From Polaribacter pectinis (lineage in GTDB: Bacteria; Bacteroidota; Bacteroidia; Flavobacteriales; Flavobacteriaceae), in assembly GCF_014352875.1 (NCBI RefSeq), contig NZ_CP060695.1:1209501-1273500 (forward strand): a stretch of DNA of 64,000 nucleotides, written 5' to 3'. Below, in pieces: positions 8,004 to 16,408 of the stretch. Made by a program: the position numbers and the translations under genes. Numbering within the stretch: the stretch's first letter is position 1; each line of letters starts with the position of its first letter. The notes under the pieces are model-generated. The model was not told where the DNA came from. It made no database searches and saw only the letters and a program-made list of their open reading frames with translations.

Positions 8004-9275
8004 ATGATAAAATTAATTCACCTCAAAAGTACATATTTATTCTTATTTCTATTGTTGAATTTTCAGCTGATTTCTTGTGCCCAGAAAAAGGTTCAAGATT
8101 CAAAAATGGAAATTCAAAGTTCAAAAAACGAGACATTAGAAATTAAAACTGGCGCAGAACAAACCAATTTATACCTCGATTTACTTAAAGGTAAAAAAGT
8201 TGGTATTGTAGCCAACCAGACTTCAGTTTTGTCTGTTTTACAAAGATCGGAAGTTGCACCAAATGTTATGGGTTCTAAAAAGGTAATGCATCATTTAGTA
8301 GATTATTTGCATAATTATGGCGGAATTACAGTAACAAAAGTATTTTCTCCAGAACATGGTTTTCGTGGAAAAGCAGATGCTGCAGAATTGATTAAAGATG
8401 GTGTTGATACCAAAACAGGTTTACCAATTATCTCTATTTATGGAAAAAGTAAAAAACCGTCTGCAAAACAATTAGAAGGGATTGATGTAATGGTTTTTGA
8501 TATTCAAGATGTAGGAGCACGTTTTTACACTTATATTTCTTCATTGCATTATGTAATGGAAGCTTGTGCAGAAAACGGAATTCCAGTTATTATTTTAGAC
8601 AGACCAAATCCAAACGCACATTATATAGATGGCCCAATTTTAGAAATGGAACACACTAGTTTTGTTGGTAAACATCCTGTTCCTGTTGTTTATGGAATGA
8701 CCATTGGCGAATATGGACAAATGATTAATGGAGAAAAATGGCTAAAAAACGGAATACAATGTGATTTAAAAGTAATTCCGAATAATAATTATACGCATAA
8801 TTCTAAATATTCTTTAGCCATAAAACCTTCGCCAAATTTACCAAATGATAAAAGCATCAACTTATATCCTAGTTTAGGTTTTTTCGAAGGAACAACAATT
8901 AATGCTGGTCGTGGAACAGAATTTCAGTTTCAAAGATATGGAGCTCCTTTTTTTAAGAAAACTGGTTTTTCATACTCTCCACAAGCAAATGAGGGTGCAA
9001 AATACCCAAAGCATAAAGGAAAATTATGTTATGGAGTAGATTTAAGTAAAACTCCACATTTATCAAAAATTGACTTGTCTTTTTTAATGGATGCTTATAA
9101 ACAAACTCCAAAAACAGAAAAATTCTTTGGAGAAACTTTTACAATTCACGCAGGAACAAAAAAACTTCAAAAACAATTAGAACAAGGTTTGTCTGCTGAA
9201 GAAATTAGAGCAAGTTGGGTTAATGGATTGGAGAAGTTTAAGATTGTTCGTGAGAAGTATTTGATTTATGAGTAG
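8004..9275 (+). CDS. DUF1343 lipoprotein, NamZ-like exo-beta-N-acetylmuramidase
   Basis: A 423-residue lipoprotein: signal peptide with the lipobox LISC (residues 22-25 after MIKL) and a DUF1343 domain across the rest. DUF1343 enzymes such as Tannerella NamZ and Bacillus YbbC (GH171) remove terminal N-acetylmuramic acid from peptidoglycan fragments, so a role in cell wall recycling at the outer membrane or periplasm is expected. Motifs include GKKVGIVANQTS, FSPEHGFRG, DIQDVGARFYTYISSL and LDRPNPN. I start at the ATG at 8004 rather than the TTG three bases earlier. The stop codon overlaps the next small gene by 8 bp. Confidence 0.88.
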   Translation: MIKLIHLKSTYLFLFLLLNFQLISCAQKKVQDSKMEIQSSKNETLEIKTGAEQTNLYLDLLKGKKVGIVANQTSVLSVLQRSEVAPNVMGSKKVMHHLVDYLHNYGGITVTKVFSPEHGFRGKADAAELIKDGVDTKTGLPIISIYGKSKKPSAKQLEGIDVMVFDIQDVGARFYTYISSLHYVMEACAENGIPVIILDRPNPNAHYIDGPILEMEHTSFVGKHPVPVVYGMTIGEYGQMINGEKWLKNGIQCDLKVIPNNNYTHNSKYSLAIKPSPNLPNDKSINLYPSLGFFEGTTINAGRGTEFQFQRYGAPFFKKTGFSYSPQANEGAKYPKHKGKLCYGVDLSKTPHLSKIDLSFLMDAYKQTPKTEKFFGETFTIHAGTKKLQKQLEQGLSAEEIRASWVNGLEKFKIVREKYLIYE

Positions 9276-9510
9276 AAATGATTTTAAAGGTATGACCACT
9301 AACGAAAGATTGTACTTTTCTGGAAATTTGAACAATTTTAAAAAAGCTTTAAAACGTAATGATGAAAAAAAAGTTAGAGAAATTCTTCAACAAGTTTATG
9401 TTGATGATAAATCAATAGAATTGATTCTTAAAAACAATAAAATATCTCCTCTTAACAAAATAGTTAAAAGATTTCTTAATTTTTTTTTAAAAATTAACCC
9501 TAAAATTTAA
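9268..9510 (+). CDS. Small conserved helical protein of unknown function
   Basis: An 80-residue, basic, probably all-helical cytoplasmic protein. It opens MSRNDFKGMTTNERLYFSGN and continues with a charged helix and a KVREILQQVYVDD segment. The 'NERLY-SG' and 'K-x-REIL' pattern recalls short uncharacterised proteins found sporadically in bacteria, often described only as hypothetical; I cannot name a function. It overlaps the DUF1343 gene by 8 bp, so it is translated from the same mRNA, although its own content says nothing about peptidoglycan. The Lys-rich end (KIVKRFLNFFLKINPKI) is amphipathic and could touch membranes. Confidence 0.7.
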   Translation: MSRNDFKGMTTNERLYFSGNLNNFKKALKRNDEKKVREILQQVYVDDKSIELILKNNKISPLNKIVKRFLNFFLKINPKI

Positions 9511-9532
9511 GTTTAAGCAATTTGACAAAACT

Positions 9533-10369
9533 CTAACCTTCCTCAACTCCAGTAGGTTTTCTATATCCTTGAAAAGGTTGTTTTAACAACTCTTTTAAAG
9601 ATGAATTTTTTACTTCATCAGGGAAAGTATCTACTCCATAGACAATTTTTTCTCTGTCAAATTCTAAATACGTTCCGAAAATTCTGTCCCAAATAGAAAA
9701 AATATTTCCATAATTAGAATCTGTATAAGGCAACATATTATGATGATGAACTTTATGCATATCTGGAGAAACAATAAAATAACTCAAGAATTTATCTACT
9801 TTTGGCGACATTTTAATATTTGCGTGGGTAAATTGTGTAAAAACCAAAGACATAGATTGATACATAAACACAATTGCAATTGGAGTTCCCACTAAAAAAA
9901 CTCCTATTAAAGTAAACGCAAAACGAATAACACTTTCTATAGGATGATGTCTGTTTGCAGTGGTTGTATCAACTTTATGATCTGAATGATGCACCAAATG
10001 AACCATCCATAAAGGTTTTATTTTGTGTTCTGTATAATGAGCTAAATACGCACCAAAGAAATCTAAAAACAAAACTCCTAAAACAACATACAACCACAAA
10101 GGCATTTCTGGTAACCAATTTATAATTCCGAAATTGTTTGCTTGCACCCAATCTGCCGTTTTTAATAATAAAAAAGCCAATGCAAAATTAATTATGATAG
10201 TAGTTAATGTAAAAAACAAATTAGGAACTGCGTGTTTCCACTTCTTGTAATCGAATTTGAATAATGGAATTGCTCCTTCTAATAACCAGAAAAAGGTAAT
10301 TCCACCAACTAAAATAAGACTTCTATGGGCAGTTGGTATTGTTTCAAAATAATTAAAAATAGTTTCCAA
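9533..10369 (-). CDS. Sterol desaturase / fatty acid hydroxylase family protein
   Basis: A 278-residue membrane protein with four or five helices and the histidine boxes of the di-iron hydroxylase superfamily: HYTEH (about 131-135), HLVHHSDH (about 144-151), NRHHP (about 159) and DMHKVHHHN (about 223-231). These ligate two irons and activate oxygen to hydroxylate or desaturate a lipid. In bacteria without sterols the substrate is likely a carotenoid, an ornithine- or sulfonolipid, or a fatty acid; the sequence does not decide between them. It lies downstream of the folE terminator, so it should have its own promoter. Confidence 0.88.
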   Translation of the reverse strand: METIFNYFETIPTAHRSLILVGGITFFWLLEGAIPLFKFDYKKWKHAVPNLFFTLTTIIINFALAFLLLKTADWVQANNFGIINWLPEMPLWLYVVLGVLFLDFFGAYLAHYTEHKIKPLWMVHLVHHSDHKVDTTTANRHHPIESVIRFAFTLIGVFLVGTPIAIVFMYQSMSLVFTQFTHANIKMSPKVDKFLSYFIVSPDMHKVHHHNMLPYTDSNYGNIFSIWDRIFGTYLEFDREKIVYGVDTFPDEVKNSSLKELLKQPFQGYRKPTGVEEG

Positions 10370-10426
10370 ATTGATTATATTTTTTACTAAAATAGTGAAA
10401 ACTTATTAAAATAATTTTCAATAAAA

Positions 10427-10460
10427 AAAACCGTTTTGAAATAATTCTCAAAACGGTTTT
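10427..10460 (-). terminator. Intrinsic terminator after folE
   Basis: 12- to 13-bp stem (10427-10439 with 10448-10460) with an eight-base T run on the minus strand, 24 bp beyond the folE stop. Confidence 0.85.
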
Positions 10461-10484
10461 GAATATGATTAAAAACAGAAACTT

Positions 10485-11171
10485 TTAAAAATTAGTTTCC
10501 ATTTGTAAATATTGTAAAAATTCTTTTTTAGTTTCTTTCTCTTTAAACTTCCCACCAAATTCTGATGTTACAGTAGAGCTTTCAATATCTTTTATTCCTC
10601 TTGAGTTTACACATAAATGTTTTGCATCTATAACACAAGCAACATCATCTGTACCTAAAGCTTCTTGCATAGCTTGTACAACTTGCATTGTTAAACGCTC
10701 TTGAACTTGTGGTCTTTTTGCAAAATACTCCACAATTCTGTTCATTTTAGAAAGCCCTATTACTTTTCCATTAGAAATATAAGCAACATGTGCTCTACCA
10801 ATAATTGGTAATAAATGATGCTCGCAAGTAGAATACACAACAATGTTTTTTTCCACCAACATTTCACCATAATTGTAGTTATTATCAAACGTGGATGCTT
10901 TTGGCATGTTTGCAGGATTCAACCCCATAAAAATTTCGTTTACAAATGCTTTTGCAACTCTTTTTGGTGTTCCTTGTATACTATCATCTTCTAAATCCAT
11001 TCCTAAAGTGTGCAAGATATCTTTTACACTTTCTTGGATTTTATTAATTTTTTCTTCGTCAGAAATAGCAAAAGCATCTGCTCTTAATGGAGTTTTCGCA
11101 GAAGTTGCTACGTGGTTCTCTCCTATTTCTTCAATTCTTTCGTCATTCATTTTGCTGTTCAATTCAAACAT
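10485..11171 (-). CDS. folE: GTP cyclohydrolase I
   Basis: A 228-residue type IA enzyme that opens GTP to 7,8-dihydroneopterin triphosphate, the first step to folate and pterins. The zinc ligands are present in STCEHHLLP (about 121-129) and in KHLCVNSRG (about 192-200). The catalytic stretch GLSKMNRIVEYFAKRPQVQE and the TPKRVAKAF motif are intact. The first ~35 residues are a poorly conserved extension before the core, as in other Bacteroidota. A -7 box lies on the minus strand 20 bp before the ATG. It forms a single-gene unit with its own terminator. Confidence 0.96.
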   Translation of the reverse strand: MFELNSKMNDERIEEIGENHVATSAKTPLRADAFAISDEEKINKIQESVKDILHTLGMDLEDDSIQGTPKRVAKAFVNEIFMGLNPANMPKASTFDNNYNYGEMLVEKNIVVYSTCEHHLLPIIGRAHVAYISNGKVIGLSKMNRIVEYFAKRPQVQERLTMQVVQAMQEALGTDDVACVIDAKHLCVNSRGIKDIESSTVTSEFGGKFKEKETKKEFLQYLQMETNF

Positions 11172-11191
11172 TTCAATCGTTTATTAAAGTG

Positions 11192-11199
11192 CAAATTTA
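11192..11199 (-). promoter_or_regulatory. -7 box (TAAATTTG) of folE
   Basis: Exact TAnnTTTG on the minus strand, 20 bp before the ATG at 11171. Confidence 0.5.
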
Positions 11200-11259
11200 C
11201 GAGTTTGCAACTTATTATTTCTAATTATGAATCAATTATAACTATAAAACTATAATTTC

Positions 11260-12627
11260 TTATGCTTTTAATTGATTTACTAATTCGCTTAAAGACAATT
11301 TAGATTGTTCTCCAGAAACCATATTTTTTAATGTAAACTCTTGTTTTTCCATCTCTTGAGAACCAACAAGAACAACAAATTCAATTTCACGCTTATTAGC
11401 GTAATTCATTTGTTTTTTCATTTTTGCTGAATCTGGGAATAATTCTGATTTCACGTCATTTTTCCTTAATTCAGAAATTGCTTTCATACAATACAATGCT
11501 TCATCTTCTCCAAAGTTGACGAACAATACTTTTGGTTTTGGTAAGTCGACAGTTTTAAACAAACCTAACTCCTCTAAAACTAAATAGATTCTGTCCAATC
11601 CGAATGAAATTCCAACTCCAGAGACATCTTTTAAACCAAAGATACCTGTTAAATCGTCATATCTTCCTCCTCCACCAATGGAACCCATCTTTACTCCTTT
11701 TGGGGCTGAAACTTCAAAAATTGCACCTGTATAATAGTTTAAACCTCTTGCCAATGTAACATCTACTTCTAAACTTGCAGATTTTAAACCTAATTCAGCA
11801 ATTGAATTTATTACAAATCGTAATTCTTCTACTCCTTTTTTACCTTCTTCAGAAGTTTGCAACATCTTTTCTAAAGACGCTAATTTATCGATATTAGAAC
11901 CTGTAAAACTAAATAAAGGTTGCACTTTTTGAATTGCTTCTTCAGTAATTCCTTTATCAAGCATTTCTTGTTCGACTTTCTCTTGACCAATCTTGTCTAA
12001 CTTGTCTAAAGCAACTGTAAAATCGATTAATTTATCTTGAGCGCCAATAACTTCTGCAATTCCAGATAATATTTTTCGATTGTTGATTTTGATAGTCGTT
12101 CCTTCTAAACCTAACTTACTAAAAACGGTGTCATACAACTGAATAAATTCAACTTCTTGCCACAAAGATTTGCTTCCAACTACATCTGCATCACATTGAA
12201 AAAATTCTCTAAAACGTCCTTTTTGTGGTCTGTCTGCTCGCCAAACTGGTTGCACTTGATATCTTTTAAAAGGAAACGTAATTTCATTTTGATGTTGTAC
12301 AACGTATCTTGCAAAAGGTACTGTTAAATCGTAACGAAGTGCTTTTTCAGAGATTTGAGAAGTTACTTTTAAGCTATCTTTTTCTGACAAAAGTTTATCA
12401 TCAGCTTTATTTAGAAAGTCTCCTGAATTCAAAATTTTAAAAATCAAACGATCTCCTTCATCACCATATTTACCCATTAAGGTTGATGAATTTTCAAAAC
12501 TCGGAGTTTCAATTGGTTGAAACCCGAAAGTTTCAAAAGAAGTTTTAATCGTATTCATTATATACGTACGATTAGCAACTTCTGTTGGTGAAAAATCTCT
12601 GGTTCCTTTTGGAATGCTTGGTTTCAT
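11260..12627 (-). CDS. hisS: Histidyl-tRNA synthetase
   Basis: A 455-residue class II aminoacyl-tRNA synthetase charging tRNA-His. Class II motif 1 is near the N-terminus (KGTRDFSP opening). Motif 2 includes the RADRPQKGRFREFFQCDADVVG region (about 129-150), the histidine-specific LARGLNYYTGAIFE follows at about 294-307, and motif 3 is GVGISFGLDRIYL (about 340). The C-terminal 90 residues form the anticodon-binding domain. Length matches long bacterial HisRS proteins of Bacteroidota. It is separated from the upstream YihY gene by 102 bp holding an AT-rich inverted repeat. Confidence 0.96.
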   Translation of the reverse strand: MKPSIPKGTRDFSPTEVANRTYIMNTIKTSFETFGFQPIETPSFENSSTLMGKYGDEGDRLIFKILNSGDFLNKADDKLLSEKDSLKVTSQISEKALRYDLTVPFARYVVQHQNEITFPFKRYQVQPVWRADRPQKGRFREFFQCDADVVGSKSLWQEVEFIQLYDTVFSKLGLEGTTIKINNRKILSGIAEVIGAQDKLIDFTVALDKLDKIGQEKVEQEMLDKGITEEAIQKVQPLFSFTGSNIDKLASLEKMLQTSEEGKKGVEELRFVINSIAELGLKSASLEVDVTLARGLNYYTGAIFEVSAPKGVKMGSIGGGGRYDDLTGIFGLKDVSGVGISFGLDRIYLVLEELGLFKTVDLPKPKVLFVNFGEDEALYCMKAISELRKNDVKSELFPDSAKMKKQMNYANKREIEFVVLVGSQEMEKQEFTLKNMVSGEQSKLSLSELVNQLKA

Positions 12628-12639
12628 ATTTAAATTATG

Positions 12640-12691
12640 AATTATGAATTACGAATTACGTGATTTATATTATCATACGTAATTCATAATT
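12640..12691. repeat. AT-rich inverted repeat upstream of hisS
   Basis: 14-bp perfect arms (12640-12653, AATTATGAATTACG; 12678-12691) around a 24-bp centre, with extra partial copies of the AATTAYGAATTACG unit beside the left arm. Such ATTACGAATT runs are dispersed in flavobacterial genomes, as far as I recall. It may also act as a leader hairpin for hisS. Confidence 0.6.
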
Positions 12692-12729
12692 TGAAATTAT
12701 TAATTGAGCGTGCAAATATCGTGAAAAAG

Positions 12730-13698
12730 TTATAATTTTTTGGGAGTTGTAAAGGTTTTATTTTGTCTTCTTAAAGAATAAATAGACGCATTTAATTCGA
12801 AGCCCAAAAGAAGAATAATAGCATTTAACCAAATGAATAACATTAAAATTAAAAGCGTACCTATAGAGCCATAAAGCTCGTTATATTTTGCAAATTCATT
12901 TACATAATAACCAAATAAATAGAAAGTTAAAATGGATAAAATTGTTGTAAAAACAGCTCCTGGAGAGAAAAAACGAGAATGCTTTCCTTCTTTTGTTCCA
13001 AAGTGATATAACATGGAAACTGTAATGAAAATCATTGTTATAAATATGAAACCTCTTAATAATTGCACCCAAATAATGTTGTGCTGAATCCAACTTAAAG
13101 AAACCATATCTTTTAAAATTAAATCGAAGAAAACAACAATAATAACTGTTAATAATAAAAAAACAGTAATTACTAAAGAGACAAACATTGCAATAAAATA
13201 AGATCTAAAAACATTTCTAACCACTTTAACATGATAAGAGTATTCAAATCCTCCAAAAATGGCATTTACACCATTAGTCATTAAAAAAATAGACCCAATT
13301 ACACCAAAAGAAAGCAAACCTCCATATTGGTTTTTAATAATATCTATTAAAACAGAATCTACAGCATCAAAAGTTTTTGGTGGTAAAACATCTGCAATTA
13401 TAGATAATAAACCTTCTTGAGCACCTTCTATGGGTACAAAAGGAATTAGCGTAAGTACAAAAAGTAAAAAAGGAAAAATTGACATAAAAAAACTATAAGC
13501 AATTCCACCAGCTCTAGTTGTTAATGCACCTTCAACAATACCAATAAAATACATTTCTAAAACGTCATATAAAGACATGCCTTCTAAACCCGGAATTTTA
13601 ATTTTCTTTCCTAGTTTTACAAGAATTCCGATTATTGGAATTTTTTCAAGTTTGTCTTCTATTTCTTTTGTCATAAAGTCCTTTTGTCCTTTGGACAT
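12730..13698 (-). CDS. YihY/BrkB family inner-membrane protein
   Basis: A 322-residue polytopic membrane protein (about six helices) with the YihY/BrkB signature TTRAGGIAYSFFMSIFPFLLF (about 80-100) and a second conserved block near residue 260 (YHFGTKEGKHSRFFSPGAVF). The family was once misnamed ribonuclease BN; its real function is unsettled, with transport or envelope roles suggested. Start: ATG at 13698, although an in-frame ATG eight codons later would also serve. It follows the lipoprotein gene by 18 bp and is probably the last gene of the nadC operon; nadC-yihY linkage is common in Bacteroidota. Confidence 0.88.
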   Translation of the reverse strand: MSKGQKDFMTKEIEDKLEKIPIIGILVKLGKKIKIPGLEGMSLYDVLEMYFIGIVEGALTTRAGGIAYSFFMSIFPFLLFVLTLIPFVPIEGAQEGLLSIIADVLPPKTFDAVDSVLIDIIKNQYGGLLSFGVIGSIFLMTNGVNAIFGGFEYSYHVKVVRNVFRSYFIAMFVSLVITVFLLLTVIIVVFFDLILKDMVSLSWIQHNIIWVQLLRGFIFITMIFITVSMLYHFGTKEGKHSRFFSPGAVFTTILSILTFYLFGYYVNEFAKYNELYGSIGTLLILMLFIWLNAIILLLGFELNASIYSLRRQNKTFTTPKKL

Positions 13699-13716
13699 TT
13701 CCCCAGAATGGGAAAC

Positions 13717-14196
13717 CTACTCAATATTAATTTTATTTAATTGTAAAAATAACTCTTTAAAAATTGTTTCTTTTTCTAAAAATGAAATTGAATCTTTTAA
13801 AAATAACTTGTGAGATTTAAAACTTAAACTCGCTAAAAGTCCATATTCCTCATTAAAAACAAGAGTTCTTGTATGACTTCTTTTTTGACGAATTTGATAC
13901 ATTTTAAATTCAACATCTTTAGGTTTATAGACACTTTTTATCCTATATAAAGTATCTGATGCCATCAATAAGTAGTCTTTATCTAAATCGTATTTAAATT
14001 CTAAAATTAAGTTTGAATTCTCGCTTGAAACATATTTAAAATTAATGAATTCTGATTCATGTTTTGAATTTAAAATATAGCTTTCAGAAGTATCTTTGTT
14101 AATTGAATATAATATAATAGGTGTATTAATTTCTTCTCTTTTGCAAGAGATAATAATTAAACTAATTAAAACAGCAAATAAAACTACTTTTTTCAT
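13717..14196 (-). CDS. Small lipoprotein of unknown function
   Basis: A 159-residue protein with an N-terminal signal peptide ending in the lipobox ISC (Cys18: residues 8-18 are LISLIIISCK-like), so it should be lipid-anchored in the envelope. The mature part is rich in beta-strand-forming residues and charged pairs and matches nothing I recognise. It overlaps the pentapeptide-repeat gene by 4 bp (ATGA) and precedes the YihY gene by 18 bp, so it is co-transcribed with nadC, although no link to NAD synthesis is visible. Confidence 0.75.
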   Translation of the reverse strand: MKKVVLFAVLISLIIISCKREEINTPIILYSINKDTSESYILNSKHESEFINFKYVSSENSNLILEFKYDLDKDYLLMASDTLYRIKSVYKPKDVEFKMYQIRQKRSHTRTLVFNEEYGLLASLSFKSHKLFLKDSISFLEKETIFKELFLQLNKINIE

Positions 14197-14765
14197 TCTA
14201 CTATTATTTTATATTTAGAAAACAAACCATCAATAGTATTTCTACTAAACTTTGCTCCTCTTAAACGATTTTCTTCTGGATTGATTGTAAAATTAAATGA
14301 AGTTCTAAAATCTGATTTTTCTAAATTAGTGTTATCAAAAATTGAATTTTTTAAATTACAATTATTAAAAACACTACTATTTGCAATTGTTTCTGTAAAA
14401 TCTACTTCTTCTAAACTACATTTTTCAAACCGTGTATTTGATATTTTTAATTGGTAAAAAGACGAAAAGTTTAATTGACATTCTGTAAACGAAAACTGCA
14501 ATAAAAACGGATTACATTCATTAAACTTCACTCCTATCATCTTACAATTTGTAAAATTCACATCTTTAAAAGCAGTTTGTTTTACAATTGCATTGCTAAA
14601 ATTACAATCGATAAACTCACTTTCTACAAACTGAATGTTAGACGCGTGAACGTTTCCGAAGTTACAATTTGTAAATACACAATTATCGTATTCACCTTTT
14701 ATGATTTTCGTTTTTGTAAAATCAATTTTTGAATATTCTTTGCTATCGAAATAATCATCAGACAT
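14193..14765 (-). CDS. Pentapeptide-repeat protein
   Basis: A 190-residue protein built almost wholly of five-residue repeats with F, L or M at the centre and C, N, S or T around it (for example FTNCN, FIDCN, FKDVN, FTNCK, SDFRT). This folds into a right-handed square beta-helix. There is no signal peptide, so it is cytoplasmic. The end (NPEENRLRGAKFS) is like that of Qnr-type family members that protect DNA gyrase, but the family is very diverse and no activity can be inferred. It overlaps nadC by one base (TAATG) and the lipoprotein gene by four, so all three are translationally coupled. Confidence 0.88.
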   Translation of the reverse strand: MSDDYFDSKEYSKIDFTKTKIIKGEYDNCVFTNCNFGNVHASNIQFVESEFIDCNFSNAIVKQTAFKDVNFTNCKMIGVKFNECNPFLLQFSFTECQLNFSSFYQLKISNTRFEKCSLEEVDFTETIANSSVFNNCNLKNSIFDNTNLEKSDFRTSFNFTINPEENRLRGAKFSRNTIDGLFSKYKIIVE

Positions 14766-15625
14766 TAGTCTATTGCTTTTAAACTTAAATCTAAATTATA
14801 AACTGAATGCGTTAATGCGCCAGAAGAAATAAAATCTACTCCACATTCTGCATATTTTCTAATCGTTTTTTCGTTGATTCCTCCAGAAGATTCTGTCAAA
14901 CAAATATCGCTAATTAAATCAACAGCTTTTTTAGTGTCTTCATAATTAAAATTATCAATCAAAATTCTGTAAACACCTTTATTAGAAAGAATTTCTTTAA
15001 TTTCTTCTAAACTTCTTGCTTCTACAATTATCTTAATATCTAATCCCTTTTCTGCTAAATATTTCTTTGTTTTTGTAATTGCAGCAGTAATTCCACCCGC
15101 AAAATCTATATGATTATCTTTAATCATAACCATATCATACAACGCAAATCTGTGGTTCTCTCCACCACCAATTTTTACTGCCCATTTTTCTAAAGCTCTA
15201 ATTCCAGGTGTGGTTTTTCTGGTATCTAAAACTTTCGTTTTTGTTCCTTTTAATAAATCAGCAAAAAAAGTTGTTTTTGTTGCAATTGCAGACATTCTTT
15301 GCATTGCATTTAACACCAAACGTTCTGCCATTAAAATAGATTGCGATTTCCCTGAAACATGAAAAACAATATCGCCATATTTTACTTTTTCGCCATCATT
15401 TATAAAAGTTTCTACTTTTAAATCTTTATCAACATAAGAAAAAACCTGTTTTGCGAATTCAACACCGGCTATAATTCCTTCATCTTTTACTAATAACTTT
15501 GCTTTTCCTTCAGCATCTGCAGGAATACAAGAAAGTGATGTATGGTCTCCATCGCCAATATCTTCTCTAATGGCATTTTTTATAATAAGATCTAATTCGT
15601 TTTGAAATTGTGCTTCTGAAATCAT
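14765..15625 (-). CDS. nadC: Nicotinate-nucleotide pyrophosphorylase (carboxylating)
   Basis: A 286-residue quinolinate phosphoribosyltransferase making nicotinate mononucleotide from quinolinate and PRPP in de novo NAD synthesis. Conserved blocks include EDIGDGDHTS (about 19-28), AERLVLNAMQRMSAIAT, KVLDTRKTTPGIRALEKWAV (about 134-153), GGGENHRFALYDMVMIKDNHI (about 156-176) and ESSGGI near 245. It is the first gene of a minus-strand operon continuing with the pentapeptide-repeat, lipoprotein and YihY genes, and is divergent from rlmH across 166 bp. Confidence 0.96.
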   Translation of the reverse strand: MISEAQFQNELDLIIKNAIREDIGDGDHTSLSCIPADAEGKAKLLVKDEGIIAGVEFAKQVFSYVDKDLKVETFINDGEKVKYGDIVFHVSGKSQSILMAERLVLNAMQRMSAIATKTTFFADLLKGTKTKVLDTRKTTPGIRALEKWAVKIGGGENHRFALYDMVMIKDNHIDFAGGITAAITKTKKYLAEKGLDIKIIVEARSLEEIKEILSNKGVYRILIDNFNYEDTKKAVDLISDICLTESSGGINEKTIRKYAECGVDFISSGALTHSVYNLDLSLKAID

Positions 15626-15791
15626 AAATATCTTTTAATTCTGATGTAAAAATAACAATGATTTTCAACTTTTAGTAAGTTCTGATGATTTTATGTTTTA
15701 AAACTGATAAATTTGTGATGAAATAATAAAAAGATTTCTCGATATAATTTTCTCAAAAAAATCGAAAATCACTCGAAATGACAGTTTCAAT

Positions 15792-16265
15792 ATGAAAATT
15801 AAATTACTCGCAATTGGTAAAACTGATAATAAAAATCTAATTCAGTTAATTGATGAATATCAAAACCGATTAAAACATTATATAAAGTTCGAATTAGAGA
15901 TAATTCCGGATATAAAAAATGTTAAGAATTTGAGTGAAATTCAGCAAAAAGAAAAAGAAGGAGATTTAATATTATCTAAATTACAAAACACAGATGTATT
16001 GGTCTTATTGGACGATAAAGGAAAGCATTTTACTTCTATCGAATTTTCGCAATATCTTCAGAAAAAAATGAATGCCGGAATTAAACAATTGGTTTTAGTA
16101 ATTGGTGGACCTTATGGTTTTTCTGATGCTGTTTATAAAAAAGCAAGTGGAAAAATATCTTTATCTAAAATGACATTTTCCCACCAAATGATTCGTCTTT
16201 TTATTGTTGAACAATTGTATAGAGGTTTTACAATTTTAAAGAATGAGCCTTATCATCATGAGTAA
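15792..16265 (+). CDS. rlmH: 23S rRNA (pseudouridine1915-N3) methyltransferase RlmH
   Basis: A 157-residue SPOUT-family enzyme that methylates the pseudouridine at position 1915 of 23S rRNA in assembled 70S ribosomes. The SAM-binding knot contains LVIGGPYGFSD (about 101-111) and ISLSKMTFSHQMIRLFIVEQLYRG, and the protein ends in the usual NEPYHHE. Length is exactly that of the family. A TAAATTTG box at 15708-15715 is the best promoter candidate and would give a 5' leader of about 70 nt. Divergent from nadC, an arrangement widely seen in Bacteroidota. Confidence 0.96.
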   Translation: MKIKLLAIGKTDNKNLIQLIDEYQNRLKHYIKFELEIIPDIKNVKNLSEIQQKEKEGDLILSKLQNTDVLVLLDDKGKHFTSIEFSQYLQKKMNAGIKQLVLVIGGPYGFSDAVYKKASGKISLSKMTFSHQMIRLFIVEQLYRGFTILKNEPYHHE

Positions 16266-16284
16266 AGCCCTAAGCCCATCCTAA

Positions 16285-16301
16285 CCTTCCCCAAGGGAAG
16301 G
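16285..16301. repeat. Short GC-rich hairpin, probable dispersed repeat
   Basis: CCTTCCC-CAA-GGGAAGG forms a perfect 7-bp stem with a 3-nt loop in otherwise AT-rich DNA, 20 bp after rlmH. No T run follows, so it is unlikely to be a terminator. Similar 'aaccttccccaagggaagg' pieces recur between genes of Flavobacteriaceae, to my recollection. Confidence 0.5.
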
Positions 16302-16368
16302 AACTCCAATCTCTCTTTAAAATCTATTATGATTTATAAAATTAGTAAAATTCGTGTCTTAACTTTTG

Positions 16369-16376
16369 TAACTTTG
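16369..16376 (+). promoter_or_regulatory. -7 box (TAACTTTG) of rdgB
   Basis: Exact TAnnTTTG, 32 bp before the ATG at 16409. Confidence 0.4.
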
Positions 16377-16408
16377 AAACTTAAATTTTAAACCTTGAAC
16401 TATTGTAT

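Noticed and set aside
10901..10925. TTGGCA...TTGCA similar to sigma-54 promoters inside folE
   Set aside because: The spacing between GG and GC is far too short and it lies within a coding sequence.
15720..15791. Possible repeat or hairpin (ATTTCTCG ... CTCGAAATGAC) upstream of rlmH
   Set aside because: The arms pair poorly; it may be a dispersed flavobacterial repeat but this copy alone cannot show it.
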